A stretch of DNA of 47,373 nt from an uncultured Aquimarina sp. (GCA_937958985.1 CALGLV010000008.1:1-47373); one strand, 5' to 3'. Shown: positions 1-11,282, numbered from the stretch's first letter. Made by a program: numbers and translations. Notes: generated from the sequence alone by a model not told the origin.

Positions 1-2743
1 ATAAACTCTGACCGTAACATTTTGCACAAATTCCTCTTTTAGATTCACAAGATAATGCAGATCTTACATCAACTTTATCAATACCAGAGGCTTCAATTTT
101 ATCAGCGATTGCTATAGAAATAGATTCTCCAGCTCCAACTAATAATTCATCGCTTATTGGATGATATACATCTTGTAAAGAAACACGTCCTTCAATTCTA
201 TCTGATAAAGATTCTACAATCTCATCATTTTTCTTTAAAGGTGCTACTTCTAATCCTCTTAAAGTACCACAATCTTCTTCGTTAATAATAACATCTTGAG
301 AAACATCTACTAATCTACGTGTTAAATAACCAGCATCTGCAGTTTTTAAAGCGGTATCTGCTAATCCTTTACGTGCACCATGAGTAGAGATAAAGTATTC
401 AAGAATAGATAATCCTTCCTTAAAGTTAGAAAGAATTGGATTCTCAATAATTTCTCCACCACCAGCAGTAGATTTTTTTGGTTTTGCCATTAAACCACGC
501 ATACCTGTTAACTGACGAATCTGTTCTTTAGATCCACGAGCTCCAGAATCTAACATCATAAATACTGAGTTAAATCCTTGTTGGTCTTCACGTAAATTTT
601 TCATTGATAATTCAGTTAATCTATTATTGGTAGAACCCCAAACATCAATTACCTGATTGTAACGCTCTTTTTGCGTTAACATACCCATATTATAGTTACC
701 TACAATTGCATCTACCTCTGTTCGAGCTTCATCAATCATAGATTGTTTTTCATCTGGAATAATTATATCTCCTAAAGAGAAAGATAAACCTCCTTCAAAT
801 GCAAACTTATATCCTAATGTTTTAATTTGATCTAAGAATTCTCCTGTTGTAGGAATATCAGTAGCTTTTAAAATACCATCAATAATTCCTCTTAAGTTTT
901 TCTTAGTTAAAACTTCGTTTATATATCCTGCTTTTTCAGGTACTTTTTCATTAAATAAAACACGACCTACAGTAGTTTCAATAATCTTAGTTACAGATAC
1001 TCCGTTTTCATCTATATCTTTTGTACGTACCTTAATACCAGCATTTAAATCTACTTTTTCTTCGTTAAAAGCAATTATTACTTCTTCAGGAGAGTAGAAC
1101 GTTAATCCTTCTCCTTTAACAGGAACTTTTTTAGTAGATTCTCTTAACTTAGTCATATAGTACAATCCAAGTACCATATCCTGAGAAGGTACCGTAATTG
1201 GTGCTCCATTCGCAGGATTTAAGATATTATGCGAACCTAACATTAGTAACTGAGCTTCTAAAATAGCTTCTGGTCCTAATGGTAAGTGAACTGCCATTTG
1301 ATCTCCATCAAAATCGGCATTAAAGGCAGAACAAGAAAGTGGATGTAATTGTATTGCTTTACCTTCAATTAATTTTGGTTGAAATGCTTGTATACCAAGT
1401 CTGTGTAATGTAGGCGCACGGTTTAATAAAACTGGGTGTCCTTTAATTACATTTTCTAAAATATCCCAAACAACTGGCTCTTTTCTATCTATAATTTTCT
1501 TTGCAGATTTTACTGTCTTTACAATTCCTCTTTCAATTAATTTTCTAATTACAAAAGGTTTGTATAATTCTGCTGCCATGTCTTTTGGCAATCCACATTC
1601 GAATAATTTTAATTCTGGTCCAACAACAATTACAGAACGTGCTGAATAATCTACACGCTTACCTAATAAGTTTTGACGGAAACGACCTTGTTTACCTTTT
1701 AAACTATCAGATAATGATTTTAATGGTCTGTTAGATTCTGTTTTTACTGCAGATGATTTACGAGTGTTATCAAATAATGAATCTACAGATTCTTGTAACA
1801 TACGTTTTTCATTACGTAAAATTACCTCTGGTGCTTTAATTTCCATTAATCGTTTTAAACGATTATTACGAATAATTACACGACGATATAAATCATTTAA
1901 ATCTGAAGTAGCAAAACGACCTCCATCTAATGGAACTAATGGACGTAATTCTGGTGGAATTACCGGAACTACTTTCATAATCATCCATTCTGGACGATTG
2001 TCTCTATTTTTTTGAGAGTCTTTAAATGCTTCAACAACATTTAAACGCTTTAAAGCTTCTGTTTTACGTTGTTTAGATGTTTCTGTGTTTGCTTTATGAC
2101 GTAATTGATAAGATAGTTCTTCTAAATCTATACGTGCTAATAAATCAATTAAACACTCAGCTCCCATTTTAGCGATAAACTTATTAGGGTCTGTATCATC
2201 TAAATATTGATTTTCTTGAGGAATGGTCTCTAAAATATCTAAATATTCTTCTTCTGTTAAGAAATCCATTTTTTGTAATGGTTCTCCTTCAGCATTTTGT
2301 GCAATACCAGGTTGTATTACTACATAACGCTCGTAATAGATTATCATATCTAATTTCTTAGATGGTAAACCTAAAAGGTATCCCATTTTGTTTGGTAACG
2401 AACGGAAATACCAAATATGAGCTACAGGAACCACTAAATTAATGTGTCCTACTCTATCTCTACGTACTTTCTTTTCTGTTACTTCTACACCACAACGATC
2501 ACAAACAATACCTTTATAACGTATTCTTTTATACTTACCACAAGCACATTCGTAATCCTTTACAGGACCAAAAATACGCTCACAGAATAAACCATCTCTT
2601 TCTGGTTTATGTGTACGATAATTAATAGTTTCTGGTTTTAAAACCTCTCCTTTTGAAGCTTCTAAAATTAGCTCTGGAGATGATAAACCAATAGAAATTT
2701 TACTAAACTTTTTTACAGTGTACTTTTCGTTTCTTCTTGCCAT
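1..2743 (-). CDS. rpoC: DNA-directed RNA polymerase subunit beta', 3' end missing
   Basis: Largest catalytic subunit of RNA polymerase, which forms the active-site cleft with beta. The frame opens at an ATG (2741-2743) with [14 protein letters not shown] and stays open to the left edge, giving about 914 residues of a protein usually near 1,430; the C-terminal third lies outside. Visible landmarks: the N-terminal zinc finger (CACGKYK...CDRCG, about 2490-2560), the invariant Mg2+-chelating motif [13 protein letters not shown] (about 1285-1325), and the start of the second zinc site ([13 protein letters not shown]) at the very left end. It follows rpoB by about 100 bases containing a small hairpin, as expected for rpoBC co-transcription. 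Identity is certain; only the 3' boundary is unknown. Confidence 0.98.
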   Translation of the reverse strand, partial: MARRNEKYTVKKFSKISIGLSSPELILEASKGEVLKPETINYRTHKPERDGLFCERIFGPVKDYECACGKYKRIRYKGIVCDRCGVEVTEKKVRRDRVGHINLVVPVAHIWYFRSLPNKMGYLLGLPSKKLDMIIYYERYVVIQPGIAQNAEGEPLQKMDFLTEEEYLDILETIPQENQYLDDTDPNKFIAKMGAECLIDLLARIDLEELSYQLRHKANTETSKQRKTEALKRLNVVEAFKDSQKNRDNRPEWMIMKVVPVIPPELRPLVPLDGGRFATSDLNDLYRRVIIRNNRLKRLMEIKAPEVILRNEKRMLQESVDSLFDNTRKSSAVKTESNRPLKSLSDSLKGKQGRFRQNLLGKRVDYSARSVIVVGPELKLFECGLPKDMAAELYKPFVIRKLIERGIVKTVKSAKKIIDRKEPVVWDILENVIKGHPVLLNRAPTLHRLGIQAFQPKLIEGKAIQLHPLSCSAFNADFDGDQMAVHLPLGPEAILEAQLLMLGSHNILNPANGAPITVPSQDMVLGLYYMTKLRESTKKVPVKGEGLTFYSPEEVIIAFNEEKVDLNAGIKVRTKDIDENGVSVTKIIETTVGRVLFNEKVPEKAGYINEVLTKKNLRGIIDGILKATDIPTTGEFLDQIKTLGYKFAFEGGLSFSLGDIIIPDEKQSMIDEARTEVDAIVGNYNMGMLTQKERYNQVIDVWGSTNNRLTELSMKNLREDQQGFNSVFMMLDSGARGSKEQIRQLTGMRGLMAKPKKSTAGGGEIIENPILSNFKEGLSILEYFISTHGARKGLADTALKTADAGYLTRRLVDVSQDVIINEEDCGTLRGLEVAPLKKNDEIVESLSDRIEGRVSLQDVYHPISDELLVGAGESISIAIADKIEASGIDKVDVRSALSCESKRGICAKCYGQSL

Positions 2744-2807
2744 AATTTTGATGGTCAAATTTTAAATTGAATGTCTCTTACGAGACTAAATATTGAAAAA
2801 ATGATTT

Positions 2808-2830
2808 GTCGTTGAGTTTTACTCAACGAC
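2808..2830 (-). promoter_or_regulatory. Perfect hairpin in the rpoB-rpoC gap
   Basis: A 9-bp perfect inverted repeat (GTCGTTGAG / CTCAACGAC, 5-base loop) lies just after the rpoB stop. A second small repeat, GTCTC-TTAC-GAGAC, is at 2773-2786. Neither has a T-tract on the minus strand, so these look like mRNA processing or stability structures, not terminators. Function is inferred only. Confidence 0.5.
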
Positions 2831-2843
2831 ATTTCACTGTTTA

Positions 2844-5800
2844 TTACTCTTCTAATTGAACGTCTAATCCAAGACCTTTCAATTCATGCATTAATACGTT
2901 AAAAGATTCTGGTAAACCTGGTTCTGGCATGGTTTCACCTTTTACGATTGCTTCGTAAGTTTTGGCTCTACCCATAACATCATCTGATTTTACAGTTAAG
3001 ATTTCTCTTAAGATACTTGATGCTCCATAAGCTTCAAGTGCCCAAACTTCCATCTCTCCAAAACGTTGACCTCCAAATTGTGCTTTACCTCCTAAAGGTT
3101 GTTGTGTAATTAATGAATAAGGACCAATAGAACGCGCATGCATTTTATCTTCAATCATGTGTCCTAATTTAATCATATAAATAATACCAACTGTTGCTGG
3201 TTGATCAAAACGTTTTCCTGTTCCTCCATCATATAAGTAAGTATGACCAAATCTTGGAATACCTGCTTCATCTGTATAGGCATTAATTTGATCTAAAGAT
3301 GCTCCATCAAAAATTGGTGTTGCATACTTTCTATCTAATTTTTGACCTGCCCACCCAAGAACAGTTTCGTAGATCTGACCAATATTCATACGAGATGGTA
3401 CACCTAATGGATTTAATACAATATCAACTGGCGTTCCGTCTTCTAAGAAAGGCATATCTTCTGCACGTACAATACGAGCAACAATACCTTTATTTCCGTG
3501 ACGTCCTGCCATTTTATCTCCTACTTTTAACTTACGTTTTTTAGCAACATAAATTTTAGCAAGTTTTAAAATTCCAGCTGGTAACTCATCTCCTACAGAA
3601 ATTGTAAACTTCTCACGACGTAAAACACCTTGTAAATCGTTTACCTTAATCTTGTAGTTGTGTACTAATTCTACTACTTGGTTATTTAACGTTTTGTCTG
3701 TTGTCCAAGTACCTGTTAAGTGTGTATAATCATCTACAGAGTTTAACATTTTTAAGGTAAATTTCTTTCCTTTTGGAAGAACTTCTTCGCCTAAATCGTT
3801 AAAAATTCCTTGTGATGTTTTACCATTAACTAATGCAAATAATTTTTCTACTAAACGGCTTTGTAATTCTTCAAACTTTGTTACAAATAATGATTCTAAA
3901 GCTACAATAGCTTCTTTATCTCTTGCTCTTTTTTGCTTGTCTTTTACAGCACGTCTAAATAGTTTCTTATCAATTACTACACCTCTTAACGATGGAGAAG
4001 CTTTTAATGATGCGTCTTTTACATCACCGGCTTTATCACCAAAAATAGCGCGTAATAATTTTTCTTCAGGAGTTGGATCAGATTCTCCTTTTGGAGTAAT
4101 TTTCCCGATAAGAATATCACCAGGTTTAACTTCTGCTCCAATTCTAATCATTCCATTTTCATCTAAATCTTTTGTAGCTTCTTCTGAAACGTTTGGAATG
4201 TCATTGGTTAACTCTTCGGTACCTAATTTTGTATCACGAACATCTAAAGAATATTCATCTATATGAATAGATGTAAAAATATCTTCGCGAACAACTTTTT
4301 CAGAGATTACAATTGCATCCTCAAAGTTATACCCTTTCCAAGGCATAAAGGCTACTTTCATATTACGTCCTAAAGCTAATTCACCGGCTTCGGTAGCATA
4401 ACCTTGACACAATACTTGTCCTTTAGAAACTCTATCACCTTCCTTAATAATAGGCTTCAAGTTAATACTTGTACCCTGATTCGTTTTACGGAATTTAATT
4501 AAGTTATATGATTTTGAATCAGATTCGAAACTTACTAAACGTTCCTCTTCTGTTCTATCGTACTTAATAGTAATTTTATTAGCATCAACATACTCAACAA
4601 CTCCTTCTCCTTCAGCATTAATTAATACTCTAGAATCCGAAGCTACTTGTCTTTCTAAACCTGTACCTACAATTGGAGAATCAACTCTCAATAACGGTAC
4701 TGCCTGACGCATCATGTTTGATCCCATCAATGCACGGTTGGCATCATCATGTTCCAAGAAAGGAATTAAAGATGCAGATATAGATGATATTTGATTTGGT
4801 GCAACATCTGTATAGTTAATGTTCGCTGGATCTTCCACTGGAAAATCTCCTTCTTCACGAGCAATAACTTTTTCAGAAGTAATAGTACCTTCACCATCAA
4901 GCGGAATGTTTGCTTGCGCAATTTTCATTCCTTCTTCTTCTTCAGCACTTAAGTAAATAGGAGTACTTACTAAATCAACTTTACCATTTTCTACTTTACG
5001 ATAAGGTGTCTCAATGAATCCCATACTATTCACTTTAGCATAAACTGCAAGTGAAGAGATCAAACCAATATTTGGTCCCTCTGGTGTTTCAATAGGACAT
5101 AACCTTCCGTAATGCGTATAATGAACATCTCGAACCTCAAAACCAGCACGCTCTCTTGATAAACCACCAGGTCCTAATGCCGATAAACGACGCTTATGTG
5201 TAATCTCAGCTAATGGATTCGTTTGATCCATAAATTGAGATAACTGGTTGGTTCCAAAGAACGAGTTAATTACCGATGATAATGTTTTTGCATTAATTAA
5301 ATCAATAGGTGTAAATACTTCGTTGTCACGAACATTCATACGCTCACGAATGGTACGAGCCATACGAGCTAAACCAACACCAAACTGTTGTGATAATTGC
5401 TCACCAACTGTACGCACACGACGGTTAGATAAGTGATCAATATCATCAATTTCAGCCTTAGAGTTAATCAACTCAATTAAATACTTAACAATAGTTAAAA
5501 TATCTAATTTAGTAAGAACTTGCTTATCCATTTCGATATCAAGACCTAACTTTTTGTTCATTCTGTAACGACCAACTTCACCTAAGTTATAACGTTGATC
5601 AGAAAAGAATAATTTATCTATAATACCACGCGCAGTTTCTTCATCTGGCGGTTCAGCATTACGTAATTGTCTATATATATGTTCAACCGCTTCTTTTTCA
5701 GAATTGGTTGGATCTTTTTGAAGTGTGTTATGAATAATAGCATAATCACCCTTATCCATATCTTCTTTATGAAGTAAGATTGTTTTAGAACCTGATTCTA

Positions 5801-6653
5801 AAATTTCTTCTATGTGGTCTTTATCTAATTCTGTATCGCGATCTAATACAATCTCGTTACGTTCAATAGAAACTACTTCACCTGTATCTTCATCAACGAA
5901 GTCCTCATGCCATGTATTTAATACACGAGCAGCCAACTTACGTCCTAATATTTTCTTTAATCCTGATTTAGAAACCTTAACCTCTTCAGCAAGGTCAAAT
6001 ATTTCTAAAATATCTTTATCGCGCTCAAAACCGATAGCACGGAAAAGCGTAGTAACAGGTAATTTCTTTTTACGATCAATATAAGCGTACATTACACTAT
6101 TGATATCCGTAGCAAATTCAATCCAAGATCCTTTAAACGGAATTACACGGGCAGAGTACAATTTAGTACCATTTGCGTGAAAAGACTGTCCAAAGAAAAC
6201 CCCTGGCGAACGGTGTAATTGAGAAACTACAACACGCTCTGCTCCATTAATACAAAAAGTACCACTTGGAGTCATATATGGAATTGTACCTAAATACACG
6301 TCTTGAACGATAGTTTCAAAATCTTCGTGTTCTTCGTCGGTACAATATAATTTTAAACGAGCTTTTAAAGGCACACTATACGTTAATCCCCTTTCGATAC
6401 ATTCCTGTAAATCGTAACGTGGTGGATCTACGAAGTAATCTAAAAATTCAAGAACGAATTGATTACGTGTGTCTGTGATTGGAAAGTTTTCCATGAAGGT
6501 GTTATATAAACCTTCATTCCCTCTTTCTTCTGATTTCGTTTCCAATTGAAAGAAATCTTGAAAAGACTTTATTTGAATATCCAGTAAATCCGGATAAGCA
6601 GGGATATTCTTAATCGAAGAAAAATTCAATCTTGCAGTTTGCGTTGCTGACAT
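2844..6653 (-). CDS. rpoB: DNA-directed RNA polymerase subunit beta
   Basis: Beta subunit of RNA polymerase, 1,269 residues from the ATG at 6651-6653 ([11 protein letters not shown]). A TTG one codon upstream is also in frame, but the ATG is the better start. Recognisable segments include the rifampicin-pocket region ([19 protein letters not shown], then [13 protein letters not shown]), the conserved [21 protein letters not shown] block, the [12 protein letters not shown] motif that contacts the nascent RNA, and the C-terminal [21 protein letters not shown] block that meets beta'. The rifampicin-pocket residues visible here (Q, D, H, R, S) look wild type. Length is normal for Bacteroidota. 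It sits downstream of rplL after a 220-base structured gap and upstream of rpoC. Confidence 0.98.
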   Translation of the reverse strand: MSATQTARLNFSSIKNIPAYPDLLDIQIKSFQDFFQLETKSEERGNEGLYNTFMENFPITDTRNQFVLEFLDYFVDPPRYDLQECIERGLTYSVPLKARLKLYCTDEEHEDFETIVQDVYLGTIPYMTPSGTFCINGAERVVVSQLHRSPGVFFGQSFHANGTKLYSARVIPFKGSWIEFATDINSVMYAYIDRKKKLPVTTLFRAIGFERDKDILEIFDLAEEVKVSKSGLKKILGRKLAARVLNTWHEDFVDEDTGEVVSIERNEIVLDRDTELDKDHIEEILESGSKTILLHKEDMDKGDYAIIHNTLQKDPTNSEKEAVEHIYRQLRNAEPPDEETARGIIDKLFFSDQRYNLGEVGRYRMNKKLGLDIEMDKQVLTKLDILTIVKYLIELINSKAEIDDIDHLSNRRVRTVGEQLSQQFGVGLARMARTIRERMNVRDNEVFTPIDLINAKTLSSVINSFFGTNQLSQFMDQTNPLAEITHKRRLSALGPGGLSRERAGFEVRDVHYTHYGRLCPIETPEGPNIGLISSLAVYAKVNSMGFIETPYRKVENGKVDLVSTPIYLSAEEEEGMKIAQANIPLDGEGTITSEKVIAREEGDFPVEDPANINYTDVAPNQISSISASLIPFLEHDDANRALMGSNMMRQAVPLLRVDSPIVGTGLERQVASDSRVLINAEGEGVVEYVDANKITIKYDRTEEERLVSFESDSKSYNLIKFRKTNQGTSINLKPIIKEGDRVSKGQVLCQGYATEAGELALGRNMKVAFMPWKGYNFEDAIVISEKVVREDIFTSIHIDEYSLDVRDTKLGTEELTNDIPNVSEEATKDLDENGMIRIGAEVKPGDILIGKITPKGESDPTPEEKLLRAIFGDKAGDVKDASLKASPSLRGVVIDKKLFRRAVKDKQKRARDKEAIVALESLFVTKFEELQSRLVEKLFALVNGKTSQGIFNDLGEEVLPKGKKFTLKMLNSVDDYTHLTGTWTTDKTLNNQVVELVHNYKIKVNDLQGVLRREKFTISVGDELPAGILKLAKIYVAKKRKLKVGDKMAGRHGNKGIVARIVRAEDMPFLEDGTPVDIVLNPLGVPSRMNIGQIYETVLGWAGQKLDRKYATPIFDGASLDQINAYTDEAGIPRFGHTYLYDGGTGKRFDQPATVGIIYMIKLGHMIEDKMHARSIGPYSLITQQPLGGKAQFGGQRFGEMEVWALEAYGASSILREILTVKSDDVMGRAKTYEAIVKGETMPEPGLPESFNVLMHELKGLGLDVQLEE

Positions 6654-6656
6654 CAA

Positions 6657-6876
6657 TGGATAGAATTAAATTATCAATAAGAGTTGTTCCACACCGAAAC
6701 AACTAAAATAAAAATCGCTATATGCAATTTAACATGTGAGGTAAATACCTCATAATATTTATAAACTAAGTGTTTTAAATACAAACTTAAAACACTTAGT
6801 TTTTATAAACACAAAATGGTCTAGACCATAAAGATAAATCTTTAGGTCTAAACCGTTGTATTTTGTATTAGTAAGC
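6657..6876 (-). promoter_or_regulatory. Structured rplL-rpoB intergenic region with three hairpins
   Basis: This non-coding gap holds three inverted repeats. (a) 6816-6856: arms ATGGTCTAGACC / GGTCTAAACCGT with one mismatch, enclosing an inner TAAAGA-TAAA-TCTTTA hairpin. (b) 6763-6778 and 6787-6802: a 16-bp perfect stem (AAACTAAGTGTTTTAA) with an 8-base loop. (c) 6737-6752: TGAGGT-AAAT-ACCTCA. None is followed by a long T-run on the minus strand. In E. coli the equivalent gap carries an attenuator and an RNase III site that set the ratio of ribosomal protein to polymerase mRNA; a similar role here is inference from position and structure. Confidence 0.6.
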
Positions 6877-7254
6877 TTACTTAAGCTCTACTTCAGCACC
6901 AGCTTCTTCTAATTGAGCTTTTAATGCTTCTGCTTCGTCTTTAGAAACACCTTCTTTAACTGGGCTTGGAGCACCATCAACTAAACCTTTAGCTTCTTTA
7001 AGTCCTAAACCTGTTAATTCTTTAACCAATTTAACAACTGCTAATTTAGATCCACCTGCTGCTTTCAAGATTACGTCAAATTCAGTTTGCTCATCAGCTG
7101 CGTCACCACCTGCTGCTGCACCACCTGCTGCTACAGCTACTGCTGCTGCTGCTGGCTCAATACCATATTCCTCTTTAAGGATATCAGCTAATTCATTTAC
7201 TTCCTTAACTGTTAAGTTTACTAATTGTTCCGCGAATTCTTTTAAATCTGCCAT
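6877..7254 (-). CDS. rplL: 50S ribosomal protein L7/L12
   Basis: 125-residue stalk protein bL12, which recruits translation GTPases. The N-terminal dimerisation helix ([19 protein letters not shown]) is followed by a very Ala/Gly-rich hinge around residues 35-53 and the globular C-terminal domain with the conserved EKTEFDV-like (here [13 protein letters not shown]) and [15 protein letters not shown] segments. Start is ATG. It follows rplJ by about 60 bases, as in other bacteria where both are made from one transcript but L12 at higher copy. Certain. Confidence 0.98.
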   Translation of the reverse strand: MADLKEFAEQLVNLTVKEVNELADILKEEYGIEPAAAAVAVAAGGAAAGGDAADEQTEFDVILKAAGGSKLAVVKLVKELTGLGLKEAKGLVDGAPSPVKEGVSKDEAEALKAQLEEAGAEVELK

Positions 7255-7313
7255 TTTACTACCGTTTTAAATTTTAATATAAATAATTACTTGTGTGTGC
7301 TAATTTGCTTGTC

Positions 7314-7829
7314 TTATTTCTCAGACAACGTCTTAAGAATACCTGCAATTGTTCCTCCACTTGATTTAAGTGCAGAAATAACATTCTTAGCAGGAGATTG
7401 AAGTAACCCAACGATTTCCCCAATAACTTCTTCCTTAGACTTAATATTGACTAAAGTATCTAAAGTATCATCACCAACAAAAACAGCTTGTTCAACGAAC
7501 GCTCCTTTTAAAACTGGCTTATCTGATTTCTTACGAAATTCTTTAATTAACTTTGCTGGTGCATTACCAGTCTCAGCGAACATAATTGATGTATTTCCTT
7601 TCAAAGTTGAAGGCAATTCACCAAAATCTTTATCCGACTTCTCCATCGCCTTTGCAAGCAACGTGTTTTTAACTACTGCTATAGAAACGTTAGACTTAAA
7701 ACATGCTCTACGCAAGTTTGAAGTAACAACCGCATCCAAACCAGATATATCTGCAAGATATATTGTATTATTTTCCGCTAATTGAGCAGTTAAGTCCTCA
7801 ATAACTAATGATTTTTCTTCTCTTGTCAT
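7314..7829 (-). CDS. rplJ: 50S ribosomal protein L10
   Basis: 171-residue uL10, the base of the L10-L12 stalk. The N-terminal rRNA-binding domain (MTREEKSLVIEDL...) contains the conserved VVKNTLLAKAM segment, and the C-terminal helix that binds L12 dimers is present. It begins only 11 bases after the rplA stop, so there is no room here for a separate L10 leader RNA of the kind that precedes rplJ in Firmicutes. Co-transcribed with rplK, rplA and rplL. Confidence 0.97.
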   Translation of the reverse strand: MTREEKSLVIEDLTAQLAENNTIYLADISGLDAVVTSNLRRACFKSNVSIAVVKNTLLAKAMEKSDKDFGELPSTLKGNTSIMFAETGNAPAKLIKEFRKKSDKPVLKGAFVEQAVFVGDDTLDTLVNIKSKEEVIGEIVGLLQSPAKNVISALKSSGGTIAGILKTLSEK

Positions 7830-7840
7830 AACTGTTTATC

Positions 7841-8539
7841 TTAATTAGTTGCGAAAGACTTTCCATCAACTTCTATCCCAGGACTCATAGTACTAGAAAC
7901 AAATATTGATTTTATATACACTCCTTTTGCTGCTTGAGGCTTCAATTTTACTATAGTACTCAACAACTCGTTCATGTTACCTTCTAGCTTATCCGCAGTA
8001 AAAGAAGATTTACCAACAGCAGCATGAATGATACCCGTTTTATCAACTTTAAAGTCAATTTTACCAGACTTAACATCAGAAACCGCTTTAGCGATATCCA
8101 TTGTTACTGTACCAGTTTTAGGATTAGGCATTAAACCACGAGGACCTAAAATACGACCCAAAGGACCTAATTTACCCATAACAGCCGGCATAGTGATGAT
8201 AACATCAACATCTGTCCAACCACCTTTAATTTTAGCCAAATACTCGTCTAAACCAACGAAATCAGCACCAGCCTCTTTAGCCTCTGCTTCTTTATCTGGA
8301 GTAACTAATGCTAAAACCTTAACATCTTTACCTGTACCGTGCGGTAATGTAACCACACCACGAACCATTTGATTCGCTTTACGAGGATCTACGTTTAATC
8401 TAACCGCTAAGTCTACAGAAGCATCGAAGTTTACCGTAGTAACTTCCTTTACCAAAGCTGCTGCTTCAGATAAAGTATATGCTTTGTTATTATCAACTTT
8501 AGCAGCTGTTTCTTTTTGTTTTTTTGTCAATTTTGCCAT
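7841..8539 (-). CDS. rplA: 50S ribosomal protein L1
   Basis: 232-residue uL1, which binds 23S rRNA at the L1 stalk and in many bacteria represses its own operon by binding the mRNA leader. Family landmarks: [20 protein letters not shown] near residue 45, the [25 protein letters not shown] block around 120-143, and the final [13 protein letters not shown] segment. It starts at ATG 14 bases after rplK ends, with GGAAG just upstream, one of the few Shine-Dalgarno-like sequences in the window. Confidence 0.98.
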   Translation of the reverse strand: MAKLTKKQKETAAKVDNNKAYTLSEAAALVKEVTTVNFDASVDLAVRLNVDPRKANQMVRGVVTLPHGTGKDVKVLALVTPDKEAEAKEAGADFVGLDEYLAKIKGGWTDVDVIITMPAVMGKLGPLGRILGPRGLMPNPKTGTVTMDIAKAVSDVKSGKIDFKVDKTGIIHAAVGKSSFTADKLEGNMNELLSTIVKLKPQAAKGVYIKSIFVSSTMSPGIEVDGKSFATN

Positions 8540-8553
8540 GATATCTTCCTAAA

Positions 8554-8991
8554 TTAAAATGGCGCATCGCCTTTAACAGTTACACCCATAGAGCGAGCAG
8601 TACCAGCCATCATCTTAGTTGCCGATTCAATAGTAAAAGCATTTAAGTCTACCATTTTATCCTCAGCAATTGTCTTTAACTGATCCCAAGTAACAGACGC
8701 TACTTTTTTTCTATTTGGTTCTCCTGAACCCTTTTTTACTTTAGCCGCTTCCAAAATTTGAACTGCTGCCGGTGGAGTTTTGATGACGAAGTCAAACGAC
8801 TTATCAACATACACTGTAATTGCTACAGGTAATACTTTACCAGCTTTGTCCTGAGTTCTACCATTGAATTGCTTACAGAATTCCATGATATTAACCCCAG
8901 CAGCACCTAAAGCAGGTCCTACAGGTGGAGACGGGTTTGCTGCCCCACCACGTACTTGTAGCTTTACAACTTTACTTACTTCTTTTGCCAT
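8554..8991 (-). CDS. rplK: 50S ribosomal protein L11
   Basis: 145-residue uL11, which binds the GTPase-associated centre of 23S rRNA. The start [20 protein letters not shown] and the segment [24 protein letters not shown] carry the conserved thiostrepton-region prolines; the C-terminal domain ends with the usual [10 protein letters not shown]. Length matches the family (about 141-147). It is preceded by nusG with a 66-base AT-rich gap that lacks a clear promoter match, so it is most likely read from the secE promoter. Confidence 0.98.
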   Translation of the reverse strand: MAKEVSKVVKLQVRGGAANPSPPVGPALGAAGVNIMEFCKQFNGRTQDKAGKVLPVAITVYVDKSFDFVIKTPPAAVQILEAAKVKKGSGEPNRKKVASVTWDQLKTIAEDKMVDLNAFTIESATKMMAGTARSMGVTVKGDAPF

Positions 8992-9057
8992 TTCTCAAAA
9001 ATTACTGAATTACCCTTTAGCGGAAGCATCAAAAAAGTAATTCAAAATATATAAATA

Positions 9058-9609
9058 TTAAATTTTTTCTACTTGCATATAACTTAACTCTAATGGTGTT
9101 TTTCTTCCAAAAATCTTAACCATCACCTCAAGCTTACGTTTTTCTTCATTCACCTTCTCAACAGCTCCATTAAAGCCATTAAAAGGACCATCAACAACCT
9201 TAACAGTTTCACCAACAGTAAACGGTATAGCTACATTATCAACTGTAACAGTTAACTCATCAACTTTACCAAGCATTCTATTAACTTCGGCTTTTCTTAA
9301 AGGCACAGGATCTCCTCCTTTAACCTCTCCCAAAAAACCAATGACACCATTTATAGATCGGATAGTATGCGGAACTTCTCCGGAAAGATTAGCTTCAACC
9401 ATTATATAACCCGGAAAATAAACCTTTTCTTTATTTATCTTCTTCCCATTACGAACTTGAACTACTTTTTCTGTAGGCACTAAAACTTGCTCTACATAAT
9501 CACCTAATCCTTGCTGAGCGATTTCTCTCTCGATATAATCTTTAACCTTGTTTTCTTGACCACTAACAGCACGCACAACGTACCATTTTTTTACATTAGA
9601 ATCAGCCAT
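9058..9609 (-). CDS. nusG: Transcription termination/antitermination factor NusG
   Basis: 183-residue NusG, which binds the clamp helices of RNA polymerase and couples it to ribosomes or Rho. The N-terminal NGN domain starts at KKWYVVRAVSGQENKVKDYI and includes VYFPGYIMVEA; the C-terminal KOW domain begins near residue 130 with VGETVKVVDGPFNGFNGAVE. Start is ATG, 10 bases after secE. Full length and standard position. Confidence 0.97.
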   Translation of the reverse strand: MADSNVKKWYVVRAVSGQENKVKDYIEREIAQQGLGDYVEQVLVPTEKVVQVRNGKKINKEKVYFPGYIMVEANLSGEVPHTIRSINGVIGFLGEVKGGDPVPLRKAEVNRMLGKVDELTVTVDNVAIPFTVGETVKVVDGPFNGFNGAVEKVNEEKRKLEVMVKIFGRKTPLELSYMQVEKI

Positions 9610-9619
9610 AGTCTTTTAC

Positions 9620-9817
9620 TTACTTTTTAACTAATTCAAAATACCTACTAACTACACCACTAAATACATAATCCACTCCCCAGATTGCTAAAGAAAATAG
9701 AACCGTAAAAACAACTACTACAATTGTTAAACGTTGTGCTTCTGACCTAGGAGTCCATGAAACATTATTCTTCAACTCTCCGAAAGACTCTTTTATATAA
9801 TTTACTAATGCAGCCAT
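9620..9817 (-). CDS. secE: Preprotein translocase subunit SecE
   Basis: 65-residue SecE, the small clamp subunit of the SecYEG channel. I place the start at the ATG at 9815-9817 (MAALVNYIKESFGEL). An in-frame GTG at 9835 would run the gene into tRNA-Trp and has no family support. The conserved amphipathic segment with E-L-x-x-V-x-W-P/T (here ELKNNVSWTPRSEAQ) precedes a single transmembrane helix (IVVVVFTVLFSLAIWGVDYVF). Lies between tRNA-Trp and nusG, as in most bacteria. Confidence 0.95.
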   Translation of the reverse strand: MAALVNYIKESFGELKNNVSWTPRSEAQRLTIVVVVFTVLFSLAIWGVDYVFSGVVSRYFELVKK

Positions 9818-9832
9818 TAAATTTAGTTTTTG

Positions 9833-9905
9833 CACGGGATGCGAGACTCGAACTCACGACACCTGGTTTTGGAGACCAGTGCTCTACCAACTGAGCTAAT
9901 CCCGT
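9833..9905 (-). tRNA. tRNA-Trp (anticodon CCA)
   Basis: 73-base cloverleaf on the minus strand. Acceptor ACGGGAT pairs with ATCCCGT; D-arm GCTC..GAGC; anticodon arm CTGGT-CTCCAAA-ACCAG gives anticodon CCA; T-arm contains GTTCGAGTC. Discriminator G; the 3' CCA is not encoded. It sits 16 bases before secE, so tRNA-Trp and the secE mRNA probably share a transcript. Confidence 0.97.
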
Positions 9906-9945
9906 ATTATTTTACCTCCTCAATATAGTATCTAAATTGAGTTTG

Positions 9946-9977
9946 CAAAAGTATGAAAAAAGATTCAAAAAAAACAA
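9946..9977 (-). promoter_or_regulatory. Promoter for tRNA-Trp-secE-nusG-rpl operon
   Basis: Minus-strand TACTTTTG (9946-9953) fits the Bacteroidota -7 element TAnnTTTG. A TTG -33 element (9975-9977) lies 21 bases upstream, within the usual spacing. The TTG falls inside the right arm of the tuf terminator. The short leader that follows contains GAGGAGGT (9913-9921 region), a perfect anti-16S match without a start codon after it. Confidence 0.7.
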
Positions 9978-10007
9978 GGTATTTTGAGAAAATCAAAACA
10001 CCTTGTT
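9966..10007 (-). terminator. Intrinsic terminator of tuf
   Basis: Fifteen-bp stem on the minus strand (AACAAGGTGTTTTGA / TCAAAATACCTTGTT, one G-T wobble, 5-base loop) followed by an unbroken T-run. It starts 24 bases after the tuf stop. Its downstream arm supplies the -33 TTG of the next promoter. Confidence 0.88.
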
Positions 10008-10030
10008 AAATTATTTATCTATAATGCAAA

Positions 10031-11218
10031 TTACTCAAGAATTTCAGTAACCTGACCAGCTCCTACAGTTCTACCACCTTCACGGATAGCGAAACGAAGA
10101 CCTACATTCATTGCAATTGTATTAATCAACTCAACAGTAATAGTTAAGTTATCTCCAGGCATAACCATTTCAACACCATCAGGTAAGAAAATATTACCTG
10201 TTACATCAGTTGTACGTACATAAAACTGTGGACGGTAATTGTTATGGAATGGAGTATGACGTCCACCTTCTTCTTTCTTAAGGATATAAACCTCTGCCTT
10301 AAACTTATTGTGCGGAGTTACAGATCCTGGCTTAGTAATAACCATACCACGAGAAATCTGTGACTTTTCAATACCTCTTAACAAGATACCTGCGTTATCT
10401 CCTGCCTCACCTCTATCAAGGATTTGACGGAACATTTCAATACCTGTAATAGTAGAAGTTAACTTTTCAGCACCCATACCAATAATCTCAACAGGATCAC
10501 CAGTGTTAGCTATACCAGTTTCAATACGACCAGTTGCTACAGTACCACGACCAGTAATTGAGAATACATCTTCAATTGGCATTAAGAAATCCTTATCAAC
10601 CTCTCTCAACGGCTCTTCGATCCACGCATCAACTTGTGCCATTAATTCCAACACAGTGTCAACCCATTTTTGCTCACCATTAAGTGCACCTAAAGCAGAA
10701 CCAGACACAACAGGTCCATTATCTCCATCATAATCATAGAAAGAAAGCAAATCCCTTACTTCCATATCTACCAATTCTAACAACTCCTCATCATCAACCA
10801 TGTCAACTTTATTCAAGAAAACAACTATACGCGGTATACCTACCTGACGACCAAGTAAGATATGCTCACGCGTTTGAGGCATAGGACCATCAGTAGCAGC
10901 AACCACAAGAATAGCACCATCCATCTGAGCAGCACCCGTAACCATGTTCTTCACATAATCGGCGTGACCCGGACAGTCAACGTGTGCATAGTGACGATTA
11001 GCCGTCGCATATTCAACGTGAGATGTATTAATTGTAATACCTCTCTCCTTTTCTTCAGGAGCATTATCAATTTGATCAAAATCCTTTGCTTCAGAAAAAC
11101 CTGCTTCAGCCAATACTTTAGTAATAGCTGCAGTTAAAGTAGTTTTACCATGATCTACGTGTCCGATTGTACCGATATTTAAGTGTGGTTTCGAACGATC
11201 AAAAGTTCCCTTTGCCAT
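10031..11218 (-). CDS. tuf: Elongation factor Tu
   Basis: 395-residue EF-Tu, the GTPase delivering aminoacyl-tRNA to the ribosome. G-domain motifs are intact: G1 GHVDHGKT (about residues 19-26), switch I ERGITI, G3 DCPGH, G4 NKVD, and SGSAL. Domains 2 and 3 follow with [12 protein letters not shown] and the C-terminal [20 protein letters not shown]. The gene follows four tRNA genes and is terminated by a strong hairpin. This may be the only tuf copy, as is usual in Bacteroidota, but the window cannot show that. Confidence 0.98.
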   Translation of the reverse strand: MAKGTFDRSKPHLNIGTIGHVDHGKTTLTAAITKVLAEAGFSEAKDFDQIDNAPEEKERGITINTSHVEYATANRHYAHVDCPGHADYVKNMVTGAAQMDGAILVVAATDGPMPQTREHILLGRQVGIPRIVVFLNKVDMVDDEELLELVDMEVRDLLSFYDYDGDNGPVVSGSALGALNGEQKWVDTVLELMAQVDAWIEEPLREVDKDFLMPIEDVFSITGRGTVATGRIETGIANTGDPVEIIGMGAEKLTSTITGIEMFRQILDRGEAGDNAGILLRGIEKSQISRGMVITKPGSVTPHNKFKAEVYILKKEEGGRHTPFHNNYRPQFYVRTTDVTGNIFLPDGVEMVMPGDNLTITVELINTIAMNVGLRFAIREGGRTVGAGQVTEILE

Positions 11219-11282
11219 AATGAGTGTTATTTAATTCTAAATTATATAAATAAAAAAATTTATTCTTTTGTTTTTGTAATTG

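Noticed and set aside
1764..2015. Open frames antisense to rpoC, rpoB, rplJ, rplA and tuf
   Set aside because: Shadows of highly conserved genes on the opposite strand; composition and lack of families argue against coding.
9818..9835. Upstream GTG start for secE
   Set aside because: Would overlap the tRNA-Trp 3' end and add residues absent from SecE; the ATG at 9817 fits the family.
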